Assembly: GCA_918026815.1 (NCBI GenBank)
Contig: CAKJVC010000086.1
Location: forward strand, 62,001-126,000
Length of the DNA stretch: 64,000 nucleotides
Direction of reading: 5' to 3'
Source: Chalara sp. BL73
Lineage: Eukaryota > Ascomycota > Leotiomycetes > Helotiales
Of this stretch, positions 33,448 to 44,884 are shown in pieces (the stretch's first letter is position 1; the number at the start of each line of letters is the position of its first letter). The notes under the pieces are model-generated. The model searched no databases. It was not told the origin of the DNA and saw nothing but the letters and a program-made list of their open reading frames with translations. The position numbers and the translations under genes are program-made.

Positions 33448-34515
33448 CAGAAGGCACTTGAGCCACACCGGGCACACACAGTCACACAATTTTGGGGGAG
33501 TCAGGGTCTTGCGGGGTTTGCATTTGCCGGGGTATAAAGTATTTGCTGATGCAGTGCATAAGAGGCAATATGTTGTTCGACCTTGGGGGTCCTGGCATAC
33601 TCACTCGTGAGCAAAAGAGTAGGATCTAGAAGTCGATAGCTTCAATACAGGTTTATGGAACTCCTACCATTATTTTAGCGGAAGATACTGCTCTACTCGA
33701 CTTCTCTCTATATTAGCTGCAAGCGTACCAGGAGCGTCGAATCCACAGATATCTTATTTCAAAAAACCCGACATGAGCTGTATACACCTTGCTGCTAATG
33801 TCCGATGCGCTTGCTTCTCCTCTACCTGAAAATTTTGATCTCTACACCTATTTTTGTCTGTTCCGTGGCCTTCTCCCCTGACGGTACCTTTTCTATAACA
33901 TCTCCTTTTCTATCAACATCTTCCTGAGGGTGGGGTAAACATAACCTGGTCAGAAATTGGCACTATCAGGGTCAAATGTCATCCATGAAGTCCCTGAGAT
34001 CAATCACAAGACGAAACTACTAATCGACGAATTCCTCGGGAAGATAAAAGATCCCTCGGGTGGTGGGGTGGTAAGCGCACCAAGGCTTACCAGATCGTCA
34101 GAGAAAATGCAGAGCGTCGTGAAATACTCACACGATAGAGATGGAATTGACAAACGCACCCCAAAATATATCTCTACCAGTTGGATTTCGGATGTGGTGG
34201 TGTTTGCCCCTTGTCTCTGCCTGAGCCAGCAATAGATTGAGGGGTGATCCTATGGTCGTTGCTTGTGGGTCATCGCGTGTGGGTCATCGCATGTGGGTCA
34301 TCCTGTGTGGGCCATCCCCTGGCTCGAGTTATACCGATGGTTGATTGATTATTGAGGTGGCCCTCAGTTTATTACCTCGTGAAGTTGAGGCCCTTCCAAT
34401 GTTGAGGGCATCCATTTGGATTATCCTCCAGCTCTCTGGCCTCCTTGCCCAAAGGTATAAAAACTCCCTTCCCCTACTCCTCGACAACTCTCACTTTGGT
34501 TCAAATATTCCTGCG
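33448..34515. other. spacer with a minisatellite and TATA-like site
   Basis: No gene is supported. It contains four 14-bp repeats at 34264-34319, and ggtataaaaac about 60 bp before the next ATG, a plausible TATA box. Confidence 0.4.
34264..34319. repeat. 14-bp minisatellite, four copies
   Basis: Degenerate copies of tgtgggtcatcgcg. Confidence 0.85.
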
Positions 34516-35256
34516 ATGGATACGCAATCGGCGCAGTCAGAGCAGAACATAGACTACTACGTTCCGGCAAACAATTTGGACTTTGCTATGATGCAAGAAC
34601 CATCGACACAGTCGACTGAGATCACCCAGAGAGACCTGTGCTTGGAGGATTATATCGGCTGCGGCGAAACAGTTTCACTCTGGGATCTACCGCATACTGG
34701 CCCTTATACTCAACCTCAATACGGCGGTGAATCATCTAGAAGCCATGAACTATGGATCATGGATCCGACTCTCGATAATTCCTACCCTGCTGAGAACATA
34801 CCAGACAACCAAGTATGTACGAGCGCCGACGCATCTCACGAGACTTTCTTTCGTGTCGAAAATATACCACAGCACGATGCGCCGACCAACAGCACGTATC
34901 CCCTACGTGCCACAGTCGACAGTCACACATCGCAGATGTGGCCAGGCCTCCCCGAAATCTTCGAACAGCCTTCATCTTCTGATACTTTTTCTACGCCTCT
35001 TGGTGCGGCTACCACCTCATCCCAACAGCCAGCTAATACAGCTACTTCACACGCCCGCATGATGCCATCTCAGAACACAAATCATCAACTAGATAGCTAC
35101 CTACATCACAACGATATAGCCTCTTACAGTGCCGTTGCTACACCCTACGATCAAGGGAAAGCGCAGGTTTTTCAACTTGCCGGTCCTACGGATATGGTGC
35201 CAGTAATAAACTGCTTGCCCAACGGCGTTCTTAGTATTTTCTGGAAGAAGTTTTGA
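34516..35256 (+). CDS. hypothetical Gln/Ser/Thr-rich protein
   Basis: Starting at MDTQSAQSEQN, 246 residues are open. The protein is acidic to neutral, poor in Lys and Arg, rich in Gln, Ser, Thr, Asn and Tyr, and looks disordered, like an activation domain. No DNA-binding domain is present. The ATG is preferred because ggtataaaaac lies about 60 bp upstream; the in-frame sequence before it looks non-coding. It could be a stand-alone protein or the 5' part of a broken gene. Function unknown. Confidence 0.4.
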   Translation: MDTQSAQSEQNIDYYVPANNLDFAMMQEPSTQSTEITQRDLCLEDYIGCGETVSLWDLPHTGPYTQPQYGGESSRSHELWIMDPTLDNSYPAENIPDNQVCTSADASHETFFRVENIPQHDAPTNSTYPLRATVDSHTSQMWPGLPEIFEQPSSSDTFSTPLGAATTSSQQPANTATSHARMMPSQNTNHQLDSYLHHNDIASYSAVATPYDQGKAQVFQLAGPTDMVPVINCLPNGVLSIFWKKF

Positions 35257-35327
35257 TTCTCTACTGCTTCGTAGAGAATATACGCTAATGATGGTCGTTT
35301 ATTAGCAATTAATGTATGGCTGAGTTG

Positions 35328-35452
35328 GTTCACGGTTCCTGGCTGCACATTGTACGTAGTTAATTCATTCATGGCCATTTAGTTCCTGGCTGTCACGTAG
35401 TCAATTCATGGCCATTCGGTTCCTGGCTGTTACGTAGTCAATTCATGGCCCC
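35328..35452. repeat. about three tandem copies of a 37-48 bp unit
   Basis: Copies contain ggttcctggctg, then cacgtagt(c/t)aattcatgg and ccattt/cggt. The last two are nearly identical and the first carries a short insertion. Confidence 0.75.
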
Positions 35453-35463
35453 AGCATTGAACA

Positions 35464-35634
35464 GCATTTGCACACATAGAAGGAATAGAAAGTAGATTTC
35501 AATGAAATTGACCTGAAATACGGCCTCTGATTGGCTCCAGGTCCACTTTTTAGGCTACTCCCGTCGCATTGGCGGTTCAAGGGATACCCTTATCACCAAC
35601 GTCCTGTGCATCATCTGGTTCTTCTCTCTGAACA
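35464..35634 (-). promoter_or_regulatory. decayed duplicate of the GTPase promoter and start region
   Basis: Closely matches 21967-22136 over about 170 bp, including gaaggaatagaaagtagatt and cctctgattggctccaggtc. The position equivalent to the GTPase start codon (minus-strand ATG at 22017-22015) is changed, and no GTPase coding sequence follows, so it is a non-coding relic. Confidence 0.8.
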
Positions 35635-35839
35635 CGTCCGCTATAGAGGAAGATGCTGACAGGAATCCACACCTACAGTACAGACTAATTTCAAAGTATT
35701 CTCGATGCCTGGACATGCATGTCACACATTTTAGTCAATAATGAATACAGCTCACTTCAGAATGTAGATTGAATATCCAACCCTCGTCAAAGGAACTATT
35801 GCTAGGAGTAATTACTTCTCATCAAAAGGATCCCTTAAT

Positions 35840-36942
35840 TCATTCTAGACGTCTACGCTTCTTGCTTGAACCCTCTATATCAGAATCCGAAGTTGTTCGA
35901 AGTTTTAGCTCATCAAGTTCTGCCTTCAAACTGTCCTTTTGTGCTTTGATATTCGCGTATGATCGCTCCACCTCGCGGATGTCTCTTTTCAAACCATCAT
36001 TTTTAACTAAGCCATGTTAACGGACGAGTAAATCTAATGAGTACGTTAGAGCTCACATTCCAGTTTACTCTTGGCGTCTGAATTGTGTCAGCACCAATCT
36101 AAGCAGATTGTCAAATACGCTCGGCTTCCATACCTTTAAGCAATTCAACTTCCCTCTGGAGTGAGTCTATGCGAGCTTTATATCTTGTTATCTAGGGAAC
36201 AAAGAGGCAGTAGATAGTCGACTTGCCTTCCGTTTGTCGTTCTCCGGCTTGTCGATTCTCCTGGGTGGCTTGTAACTGTGCATAGCTCATACGTAGTTGG
36301 CTATTATTTGCTTGGAGCTCACCAATGAATTCTAGGGTAGGAAGTGAGCCGGGGGATAACCGATTGAAGATCTTACTAACGAATCGAAGTTCGCAATATA
36401 ATAGGCAGAAGCCTCAGAGTTTCTTGCGGAATGCTGGCACTAGAGCCGGAAGACGGGGCTGCTGCCATTGTTCGAAACATAGTATGGATTTCTCTTGGAT
36501 CAGCAGAATTCAGCGTAGTACATTCACAAAACTTACCACGAAGCAGAGTCAATCGACTATCTTCACCAATATATGAAGCTTGTGCCGAGTCCTTGCGTGA
36601 CTATCAGGAATCGGAGTAGTGAATCGAATGCATCACTTACCAGATCGGTAGCGATCTGGAACCCGCCACCTGGAGGTATAGGCGCCCCCATACTTTGCAT
36701 ACTGTTACTAAACATGGTTATTGCCCTTCTCTAGGTGCCTTCCGTAACAATATTGACTAACTTATTCTGGGGAGGTGACACGCTTTCCCTTGATTCCGGC
36801 GTAGTCTCTACAACATGAGAGATTGCCTCAACGGGATTCTAACTTGTCAGCACATGTGTTCCAGCTTACATTGTCTCTAACTCACGTAGAAAGAGGCGCC
36901 ATCCGAAATAGGTGCTGCCTCATTTAGAGGTGGTGCGCTCAT
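35840..36942 (-). CDS. nine-exon coiled-coil protein with C-terminal nuclear signal
   Basis: No long ORF exists, but nine short exons can be chained in frame on the minus strand: 36942-36886, 36838-36762, 36707-36641, 36591-36537, 36491-36381, 36331-36223, 36183-36134, 36077-36057 and 36006-35840. Introns are 39-56 nt with GT-AG ends, and the product is about 237 residues. The N-terminus is Pro/Ser-rich; a helix follows (LRLLPIILRTSIRQFIGEL); the rest is a long coiled coil (LQREVELLKDAKSKLEC; SYANIKAQKDSLKAELDELK) ending in the basic segment SSKKRRRLE, a likely nuclear localisation signal. The consistent phase across eight introns argues for a real gene. Introns 2 and 6 have alternative acceptors. 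Family not recognised. Confidence 0.65.
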
Positions 36943-37299
36943 CTTGATAGGCAAGCAGATAGATAAAGTAGTGTCCAGGCTCCGGTTAGTGTGGTGACTG
37001 TAGTGATTATATGGTAATGCGTGTGGAGTGTGAAAAAGGAGACCTAGCTGGAGGGGGGGGTGGGGGGTGCTCTTTATACTTTCAAAGTGCTTGGATTGAC
37101 GGTGCGAAGTCTGCCTCGTCGTTTTAGAGAGCGCTCCTCCGTCCAACAACTCATTCTCGAATTCCCGGTCGCCTGGCCATTGATTCCTGTGGATCGTGGC
37201 CAAGTGCGAATAAAACCTCGAATTTGCCTCCCTCCTCCGCCGAATCTGCCTCGTTCGCACTTCTTGATTATATCGGGGGGTAAGATGACTGCAGTATAG

Positions 37300-37611
37300 G
37301 CCGACGATTTTCACCTACACTGGTGGTGGAATCGGTTTCAAGAGCTAAAGCCTCCAATTCTTGAACCTCTACATCTAATTAACAAAGGAGCACCTCGAAA
37401 TAGTACAAGACATAGTACAAAACGTATTCCTTCTGGCTTTAAGGCAACAGAAGGGCCTAAACAGAGGAAGTGTGGGTCATGTGGCCTTCCTGGTCATACT
37501 AGTATGCGGAAGCTTGCTCAGAAAGCAGCGGAGAATTTGGATGTACAAAAACGGTCATTTAATTTACATATACTTTGTTACTTATTTACACGAAAGTGCT
37601 TAAGTAACTAG
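37300..37611 (+). pseudogene. C-terminal fragment of a MULE transposase
   Basis: A plus-strand frame starting DDFHLHWWWNRFQELKPPI matches the C-terminal part of the transposase at 5652-8290 (same WWWNRFQ, LEPLHLI and KRIPSGF motifs and a CGSCGLPGH knuckle). A deletion removes the residues after HTS. No terminal repeats or catalytic domain are present, so it is an isolated relic of a second copy. Confidence 0.85.
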
Positions 37612-37689
37612 AACCACAAGAGCCAGGCCAGACCTGCACACACTGGCCGACATCTATCCCCGGCTACGCAGACTCGAATTTCTTTCAAT

Positions 37690-38115
37690 TGGTCGTTTGA
37701 CAAGGCATCAAGGCAGGTTCGAAGTCCGTAAGAGAATAACCACTATCGACATGAACGTGCAAGAGTTAAAAGGTCTGCGACCTTTACGAATACAAGATTC
37801 CTTCTACGGGGAGGGTGGTGTTCTGGAATGCGCAGATGATTACGGTGAGATGCTGTTACAAATCGCTGACATGGCATTTGCGGAGGGACGAAGTAATGTG
37901 TGGGAGAAAGGCCAAAAGGAAGATGCTTTATATCATTAATACATTTTCCGTATGCTCAGAACTGGGTAGATCGCGACCATGATCGAGCCCCATTTGTCTT
38001 AGTTCGCTTGGAACCTTTCAATCTCATGGTGAACAAGAACATGAACATCATTTCGGTTTTGGATTGGGAGTGGAGTCGCGTGGTACCAGGCGTATTTTGT
38101 TCGACAAGGTCATAA
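37690..38115 (+). pseudogene. fragment of an APH-type phosphotransferase-like protein
   Basis: Two frames (37697-37939 and 37900-38115) together resemble the C-terminal half of fungal aminoglycoside phosphotransferase-like kinases: FPYAQNWVDRDHDRAPFVLV followed by LEPFNLMVNKNMNIISVLDWEWSRVVP. The conserved HGD catalytic triplet expected just before LEPFN is missing (the sequence reads VRLEP), and the ends are lost. A dead relic. Confidence 0.7.
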
Positions 38116-38664
38116 TCCTCTTCCTCTATCTTATGGTTATCTCAAACCAAATGGTGGGATTCTAATTAACATATAATAGACAGCTGCAATGCGAACTTAT
38201 GGGTGCTCTCACGCTCCTACATTGTCCGTATGCCCTATTGCCTCCTCCAATGTATCCGTTCTATCAATTATCAGATCTAGGAACTCCACAATAGCATAGA
38301 TGCCCGTTACCTCAAGTCAGTGTCTCGACTTGACGAAGGAGAGAACAACGTCGCTTCTAACAAACTAGGGTGCATAACATTTCTAACTTACTCTGCGGAT
38401 TGACGGGAGCCAGGCCAGGTTGATTGTGGCGATAGCATCTGAAATGGCAGTTGATTCTGGGAACAAAGTGACGGAATTGGCGGAGAACGTTCGAGAGGTA
38501 GCCATTGGTGTTCGGGGTGTGAAGAGTGCCGAGGACCCTGCACTCGCCGAAGACACTGACGATCTGTTCTTTTTGACTCCGATGCCAATAAAAGTGCTAT
38601 GAAATAGCCCAAGAAAAAAAGAAGCAACGGCGAGAACAGGCACACTCATACCTGCGCAATAACC
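38116..38664. other. spacer, possibly the 5' part of the NACHT relic
   Basis: A plus-strand frame at 38420-38602 has helical character (MAVDSGNKVTELAENVRE) and could be part of the N-terminal domain of the following NACHT-like gene, but no family is recognised. Confidence 0.3.
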
Positions 38665-38891
38665 ATGACGGCTGGCAACACGAAGACCAACGCAAGTAAT
38701 GCCCGACAGACCCTGCTCGAGTCTTTGCGATTCAAGCAAATCGATACTCGGCATTTGAGCATCAAAAAAGCACACGCCAACACCTGCCGAATATACAACC
38801 AATGGAAAGAGAAAGGACCGCTCCGCAGCGACAACTTTCTATGGATCAAGGGAAAGCCAGGGGCTGGAAAGTCAACGCTTATGAAGTTCCT
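38665..38891 (+). pseudogene. NACHT-type NLR fragment with P-loop
   Basis: The linker and start of a nucleotide-binding domain: LLESLRFKQIDTRHLSIKKAHANTC, then FLWIKGKPGAGKSTLMKFLL. The first segment is the characteristic fungal linker before the NACHT Walker A, which is GKPGAGKST here. The match stops at about 38890, where LINE-derived sequence on the other strand begins. No NACHT Walker B or sensor repeats follow. The gene was broken by a transposon fragment. Confidence 0.8.
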
Positions 38892-38897
38892 CCTTGG

Positions 38898-39299
38898 TCA
38901 AAGACAAACTCGACTTTGCCAGAAAAAGCGGCGTTTTGGGCGTTCTCGGCGTTCAAAAGCTTTGGTGTACCCTGATTCTCCTCCAGCATAGAAGAACCCT
39001 TCTTTGAGAAATCGTTGCGCGTCCAGCCCCCTTTTAAGGTATACTGCCATTGAGCCATATGCCTTTAGAACGTTACGTTTGCTGAGCCACACTATCTTTT
39101 CAATCTGAGTGTCGTTTTCCTTGCCAATGGTCTCAGAGGCTTCGGTCCGTATGTTACCTATCTCGTCTAGCACCGCTGTGCGGTTGACGCTGTCTACTCT
39201 AATAGGGTACAGGTCGTCTCGTAGGATCCGTGCTCCTCGTGTCAGCTTGGGAGCGGTATGTTGAAGCCAGACCAGACATCGCCCATAGTGTATCGACAT
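38898..39299 (-). pseudogene. LINE ORF1 (gag) fragment
   Basis: Minus-strand residues RILRDDLYPIRVDSVNRTAVLDE and WLSKRNVLKAYGSMAVYL align with the central part of LINE 2 ORF1 (19054-20412). Zinc knuckles and ORF2 are absent. It lies against the broken NACHT fragment. Confidence 0.85.
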
Positions 39300-39550
39300 G
39301 TTCGGTGCCTACGGCCTTCTTCTATCCTTCTACTACTTGAAGAAAGAGCTGCCCGGACTCTCCATATCGTCCTTGGGAGCGATATGTTAAAGCTAGATCA
39401 GACATCGTCACAAACCCATATGAGCTATTGCTCTCAGGGTTGAGAGTTCTCTGACTAGTAAGGATATTAGAATGAATACTATCTGGACTTAATATAGACT
39501 GGCTTCGTCCATTATAATGGCCTGGAGTCGGCCAACTACCTCGCGGAGTC

Positions 39551-39870
39551 TCACAGGCGATGTCTGAGGGCGTTGCTAGGTCTATATGTTAGCGGCGATT
39601 TGATCTTGACATAGTGCGAGAATTCAGGAAAATGGTTTGACCTACATGCTGTTGGGCTGAACATAGGATCCCAATCAGCGTTCCCTTCCTGAAATCGTTT
39701 GATTTTACCTTCATTAACAATCTCGCCTAGTCTTGTAAATCGAGATTCAGGTCTCCCTTGCAACTGCCGTTGGGCATTCCTTTGAACTATCCATTTCATA
39801 TCCTTCGTTGTTACATTCTTTCCAAGTCTCCATTCTTTAAATTTCTGCGTGTACTGGTGTCGACTAGTGC
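39551..39870 (-). pseudogene. partial Clr5-domain protein
   Basis: The minus-strand frame reads HQYTQKFKEWRLGKNVTTKDM, which is the end of the fungal Clr5 domain, and then a helical MKWIVQRNAQRQLQGR segment. The first half of the Clr5 domain and any following repeats are missing. Clr5 domains are often found in fungal ankyrin or NLR-like proteins. A remnant. Confidence 0.65.
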
Positions 39871-40315
39871 CCGCAAATTAGCAACGCCCGATTGTTATAC
39901 TATATAGAAGAATTACTTGAGGAGGCGAAAGTAGGTTCCCTTGCAGGGAGACACTAAACGAAGCCTTTGCGCATCCTTGCCCGATGCGGCGGCCGCGGTT
40001 TCCTGATGCGCACATGCCGTCTGCTCATTTACTTCTTATAATAAAACTCTACACGCGTTAGATTCTAAGTAAACAAACCCCTATAGACGACTTAGCCTAA
40101 TTAAACCGTATTTAGAGGTTCTATTCCAGTTACCTAACTATGACCTATTACATATATATAACTAAAATGATACATATTGTATGTCATTTAAGTAATTTGA
40201 CGTTAAAATTATAACATACAGCAACTAGAGCATACTATTCTAAACATGTTCCTAAAACTTATAACCCTGATCTCAAGACATTTCCCCATTCGATTGTCAC
40301 TCGCCTCAACGGAAA
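39871..40315. other. AT-rich spacer
   Basis: No gene or repeat ends recognised. Confidence 0.4.
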
Positions 40316-40784
40316 CTAGGCACCCGAATGAATGTATGTCGCCCACATTGTGGATCGTGTGGGGTTATTGAGGCGAACGTGTGAGACGGCACACTGTAGG
40401 GCCTCTGGTATATCCTTATTTGAAACCTCATTGCCCTTCTCAATCAAATATGTGTAGAACAACTTCGCAACCTCAACGCAAATGTCATCATCTGCGGTCC
40501 ACAACGAACCTATCACATGTGCAAATCCCGCTACTTGAAATCCGTTGACCAGATGAAGCGCCTCATCTGCGAGCCGTTGCACTTTGGCCTCTGCGGTCGA
40601 GCATGCTGAAAGATATGCTATCCAGGCTATTCGCATTCCAGATCACGCCCACACTTGTGTCACATCCAAGGTCGCCTAGGAAGGCTGATTTGGCAATGAA
40701 AGGTTGCTCTACCACGTAATCCTTGTCCAAATTGACGCCCAATCGGGATTTTGTCCTGCTCGGCCGCTGGCAACGGGGTGACAA
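40316..40784 (-). pseudogene. CHAT-domain C-terminal fragment
   Basis: The C-terminal half of a CHAT protease-like domain: SRLGVNLDKDYVVEQPFI (frame 40784-40563), then IAYLSACSTA with the catalytic Cys, LADEALHLVNGFQVAGFAHV, and the terminal MWATYIHSGA (frame 40636-40316). A frameshift separates the two parts, and the His-bearing half and upstream repeats are gone. It belongs to the same family as the CHAT domain at 27240-27849 but is clearly diverged, so it is a separate gene remnant and not a recent copy. Confidence 0.8.
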
Positions 40785-40995
40785 GTCATTGTTGACGATG
40801 AATGCAGTGAATAAGCGAGTTAAACTGTGCAGAAACCAGAATTTCGATTTAAAGCTTCGATGCGGTAGTCACTAAGCAAGCTGCACTGGACCCTGGACAC
40901 TTATCCCTCAGCCTATCAATCAGCCCATGTTGTCTATGTAGTTCAGCTCATGCAGCAGCCACACCAACCAGCATGTGACAAGTGTTTATACCTCT

Positions 40996-41277
40996 TCATC
41001 GCATGTTGTTCTCTGGTAAATCATCCTGTGAGCTCAGCTCTAAACCAGGGTCTTCTGGACGCTTAACGCCCTCGGGAAATATTGACACTACGCCCGACAG
41101 CATCTGCCGTGGTATGGAAAGTGAACGTTTAGGACTATGCAGCATCCAATAGTTACCGGTCAATGCCCACCCAAACATCGAAACTGTTTTGGCCACCCGG
41201 CTCGGGAAGACCCTTTGCGTCTCTAGCCACCCATCAAGATCGAAAACAGAGTCCTCTGCCGAGGCCAGACCCTCCAA
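40996..41277 (-). other. unassigned 93-residue open frame
   Basis: An open minus-strand frame between the CHAT relic and the AAA+ gene. It has balanced composition but no recognised motif, and could be an exon of the lost CHAT gene or non-coding. Confidence 0.25.
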
Positions 41278-41480
41278 GGACTAAAATTATCGCCGCCATT
41301 ACCTTTACTCTTCTTAATCAATTGAGACCTTGAAGTGCATGAGCTCGAGCAAACCCTAACGGCGTAAAATCTTGTGCGCATCTTCTCCGCCGTGGTGCGC
41401 AGCCTGAGTCTGCCACGAAATCAAAGCCGTGTACTGTAAGCTCTGTTTTGACACGACGGCCAGTCTGAATAGAGGTGGAA

Positions 41481-44400
41481 ATGGAAGCAGTGACCCACGA
41501 GAATTTGGACTTGGACGAGACTGACATGGATACCACCATGGTAAAGAACACTTTGGTGAATGGGATAGTTGAGGTGAACGGGAGGGAGAAAGAGAAGCTA
41601 GTCAAGAACACCGACAGGTGGGAATTGCTTCACAAGCAAGGGGCAGGAAAGCGAGCGTTGTATGACGAAGAGATTAAACAGCTACATGACGATATCGCCT
41701 ACGAGAAGGATGTTCTGCGAGCAGTGCAAGCGGAGAAGCAGCGACAACAACACCTGCGCACCTTGCGTAAGGAACTCGAACTCATTCGCAAGTCTACAGA
41801 GGTTGCCAGCAACTCTGTCCACGATGGCCAAGATCAGCAACCCAAGGTCGACGCCAAGAAATGGAAAATAGCTCCATCACAAGCCCAAGAAGAGTGGGAG
41901 ACGCGGAAGAAGAAGGAGTCTGGCAACGACCATATCGACGAGCTCATGCGTATGGTCGGCTTGGAGGCAGTGAAGTTCAAGTTCCTGGAGATGCTACACA
42001 CGATTGAGACGGCACGACGACAGGAGGAACTGATCCAGAAGAGCGACGACCCGGAGAGTAAAAACGCCAAGCCCATGTCCAAGTGCTTCCACGCCGCTTT
42101 CATTGGCAATCCCGGCACGGGCAAGACCACAGTGGCAAAACTCTACGCCAAATTCCTCAAATCACTAGGCATGTTACCACATAAAGACTTCCACAAGACG
42201 ACTGGTGCTTCTCTCCTGCAGGGCGGCATCAAGGCCGTCAATAAAGCTATCAGCAGTATCGACTCTGTGCCCGAGGGGGTGCTGCTCATCGATCGCCCTC
42301 AACCGCTTGCGACGGAACAAGGACGCGAGGTCGTCGAGTACATGATACATGAGATGGATCGGCTGCAAGAAAAGGTGGCCTTCGTCTTTGCCGGTAACAA
42401 GAGGGACATGGAGACATTCCTCAACTTCGACACGCGCCTCCGGCAGCGAGTGCATTTCGACTTGAAGTTTGAGGACTTCAAAGACCCCGAAATCTTCCAG
42501 CTGCTCCAGAAGCAGTTGAAAGACAAGTACGGCGGCAAGATGCGGCTTGAGATGGGCGACGACGACCTGTCCATGCGGGTCATCAGCCGCCGCATAGGCC
42601 GGGGGCGTGGCAAGAGCGAGTTCGGCAACGTACGAGACGTCGAGGCCGCCGTGAAACAGATTCAAGTCCGCCAGGCGAACCGGCTGGCTGAGAGGCGCAA
42701 GGCTCACCAGGAGGCCGACGACTTTTTCTTCAGCAAGACGGATCTGGTTAGCCTGCCGCCTGTGGACGCACTCGACCAGAGCGCGGCGTGGACGGAACTA
42801 AACAAGATGGTCGGCCTCGACGCTGTCAAGCAGGCGGTACGCGTGTTCGTCGATAGGGCTCAGACAAACTACCAGCGTGATCTCGACGAGCAGCCTCCTG
42901 TGCAAATCTCGCTGAATAAAGTATTCTTAGGTTCTCCCGGCACAGGCAAGACGACTGTGGCCAAGTACTATGGTCAGATTCTCGCCGATATTGGGCTCCT
43001 CAGCCGCGGTGAGCTTATGGCCAAGAACCCGGCAGATTTCATAGGCCAGGCACTGGGTGAGTCGGAACAGAAGACCAAGGCCATCCTCGACGGAGCGAGG
43101 GGCAATGTCCTCATTATCGATGAAGCCTACGGCCTCTCGGGTGCGAGCAGTGGTGGTGGCAGTAGCGACGAGCACACCGGCCATGCTGCCGATTCATACA
43201 AGTCAGCCGTCATCGACACCATAGTTGCCGAAGTGCAGAGCACTGCGGGCGAAGACCGCTGCGTCTTGTTGTTAGGCTACAAGGAGAGCATGGAGAAGCT
43301 GTTCCAGACGGTGAACCCTGCCTTGGGCAGGCGGTTCCCGCTGAGCTCTGCCTTCGAGTTCGAGGACTACACCCATGAGCAGCTCAGGCTTATCTTCCAT
43401 GTGAAACTCAAGGAGGCCGGGTTCCGAGCCACGGACCGTGCCGAGGAGGTCGCTCTGGAAGTTCTGCGCAGATCGCGAAACAACCGCAACTTTGGCAACG
43501 CTGGCGAGGTCGACATCGTCTTGAACAGGGCAAAGGACAACCAGCAGAAGCGTCTCTCCGGTGCGGCGGGGCGTGGCAAAGATCCGTACCTATTCGAGGC
43601 GCAGGACATCGACCCCGACTTTGACCGCCTTGACAGAGCCGACGTGAGCATCCGGAAGGTCTTTGAAGATTTCGTGGGCATGGAGGATCTGGTCAAAAAG
43701 CTGGAAGGCTACCAGCGGATCATACAGAACTCAAAGAAGTTCAAATCCGATGCAGAGAGGCTGATCCCGTTCAGCTTCCTCTTCAGGGGCCCGCCGGGTA
43801 AGAAAAGTCTCGCCCACGGCAGCAAAGCCAGTCAGTTACTAACAAATCATGTCTAGGCACGGGCAAAACCACTGTGGCCGAGAAAATGGGCCAGATCTTC
43901 TACGAGATGGGCTTTCTAGCCACCAAAGACGTGGAACGCTGCTCGACGACAAATATCATCGGCGAGTATGTCGGCCATACGGGTCCCAAGACGCAAAAGG
44001 TGTTCGAAAAGGCCCTCGGAAGGGTCCTCTTCATCGACGAGGCATACCGGCTTGCCGACTCTTCGTTCGGGAGAGACGCCCTCGCCGAGGTAACTAACAT
44101 TCTAACTCTGCCCAAGTACAAGAACAAGATGGTCACCATCCTTGCTGGCTACGACGATGAGATCGACCGCTTGATGACAGTGAACCCGGGTCTGACGAGC
44201 AGGTTCCCCGAGGTCATCAACTTCCCGAGCATGTCTCCGGAGCATTGCTGGGAGCTACTGTTCAAGCGTATCAAGGCCATCCAGGAGAAGATAGATATAT
44301 CCCCGGTCAAGGACAACAGCGAGGTGGCGAAAAGGCTTTGCCCTATATTTGCTAAGCTCTCTCTCCTTCCGGGATGGGGTAATGGACGAGACGTCGAGAC

Positions 44401-44884
44401 GCTCTCCGAGAACATCGTGGGTCACATAATGCGGTCGCACTCACCGTCGCTCGAGCTTACCGAGGAGACTGTCTCGGGCCAGATGAATGCGCTGCTCCAG
44501 GAGAGACGGCGGCGCGCCGCCGCGGGCAGGCGCGCTTCGGTGGTCTCGGCTGGCCGACGTGCTTCATTCGCCTCCTTCTTCCCAGGGAACGGCCGCGACG
44601 AATCGCCTGAGCGCGTGCAGGACCTCGATTTAATTGCAACATCCGGGCCAACCATGAATGTACAGTCCCACAACATAAACGTGAACGCTATGTCGCGGGT
44701 CCAGGAGCTCTCGGACAATGATGACGACGAGGAAGAAGAAGATAAGATGAGAGAGTTTTTAGGGCACGCAGGCGTGTGTTCCCAAGGCTATGTCTGGAAC
44801 AGGGTTGCGGATGGGTGGAAATGCGAAGGGGGGAGCCATTTCATGTCAGATGATGATGTCCGGCGAAAGATGAGCGAGGCATGA
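41481..44884 (+). CDS. triple AAA+ ATPase, CbxX/CfqX-like (two exons)
   Basis: Exons 41481-43797 and 43857-44884 flank a 59-nt intron that splits the third Walker A and splices in frame, giving about 1,114 residues. An N-terminal coiled coil (about 45-110) is followed by three CbxX-like AAA+ modules with Walker A GNPGTGKTT (near 214), GSPGTGKTT (near 490) and GPPGTGKTT (near 775). Walker B is LIIDEAY in module 2 and LFIDEAY in module 3, but LLIDRPQ in module 1, so that module has lost its catalytic Glu. The C-terminus has a basic-Ser linker, an acidic patch and a conserved-looking CSQGYVWNRVADGWKCEGGSHF tail. Fungal proteins of this type are remodelling ATPases of unknown function. The start ATG at 41481 is six bases inside the open frame. 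Confidence 0.88.

Noticed and set aside
42174..42707. 177-residue minus-strand ORF
   Set aside because: Antisense to the AAA+ gene, whose Walker motifs fix the true strand.
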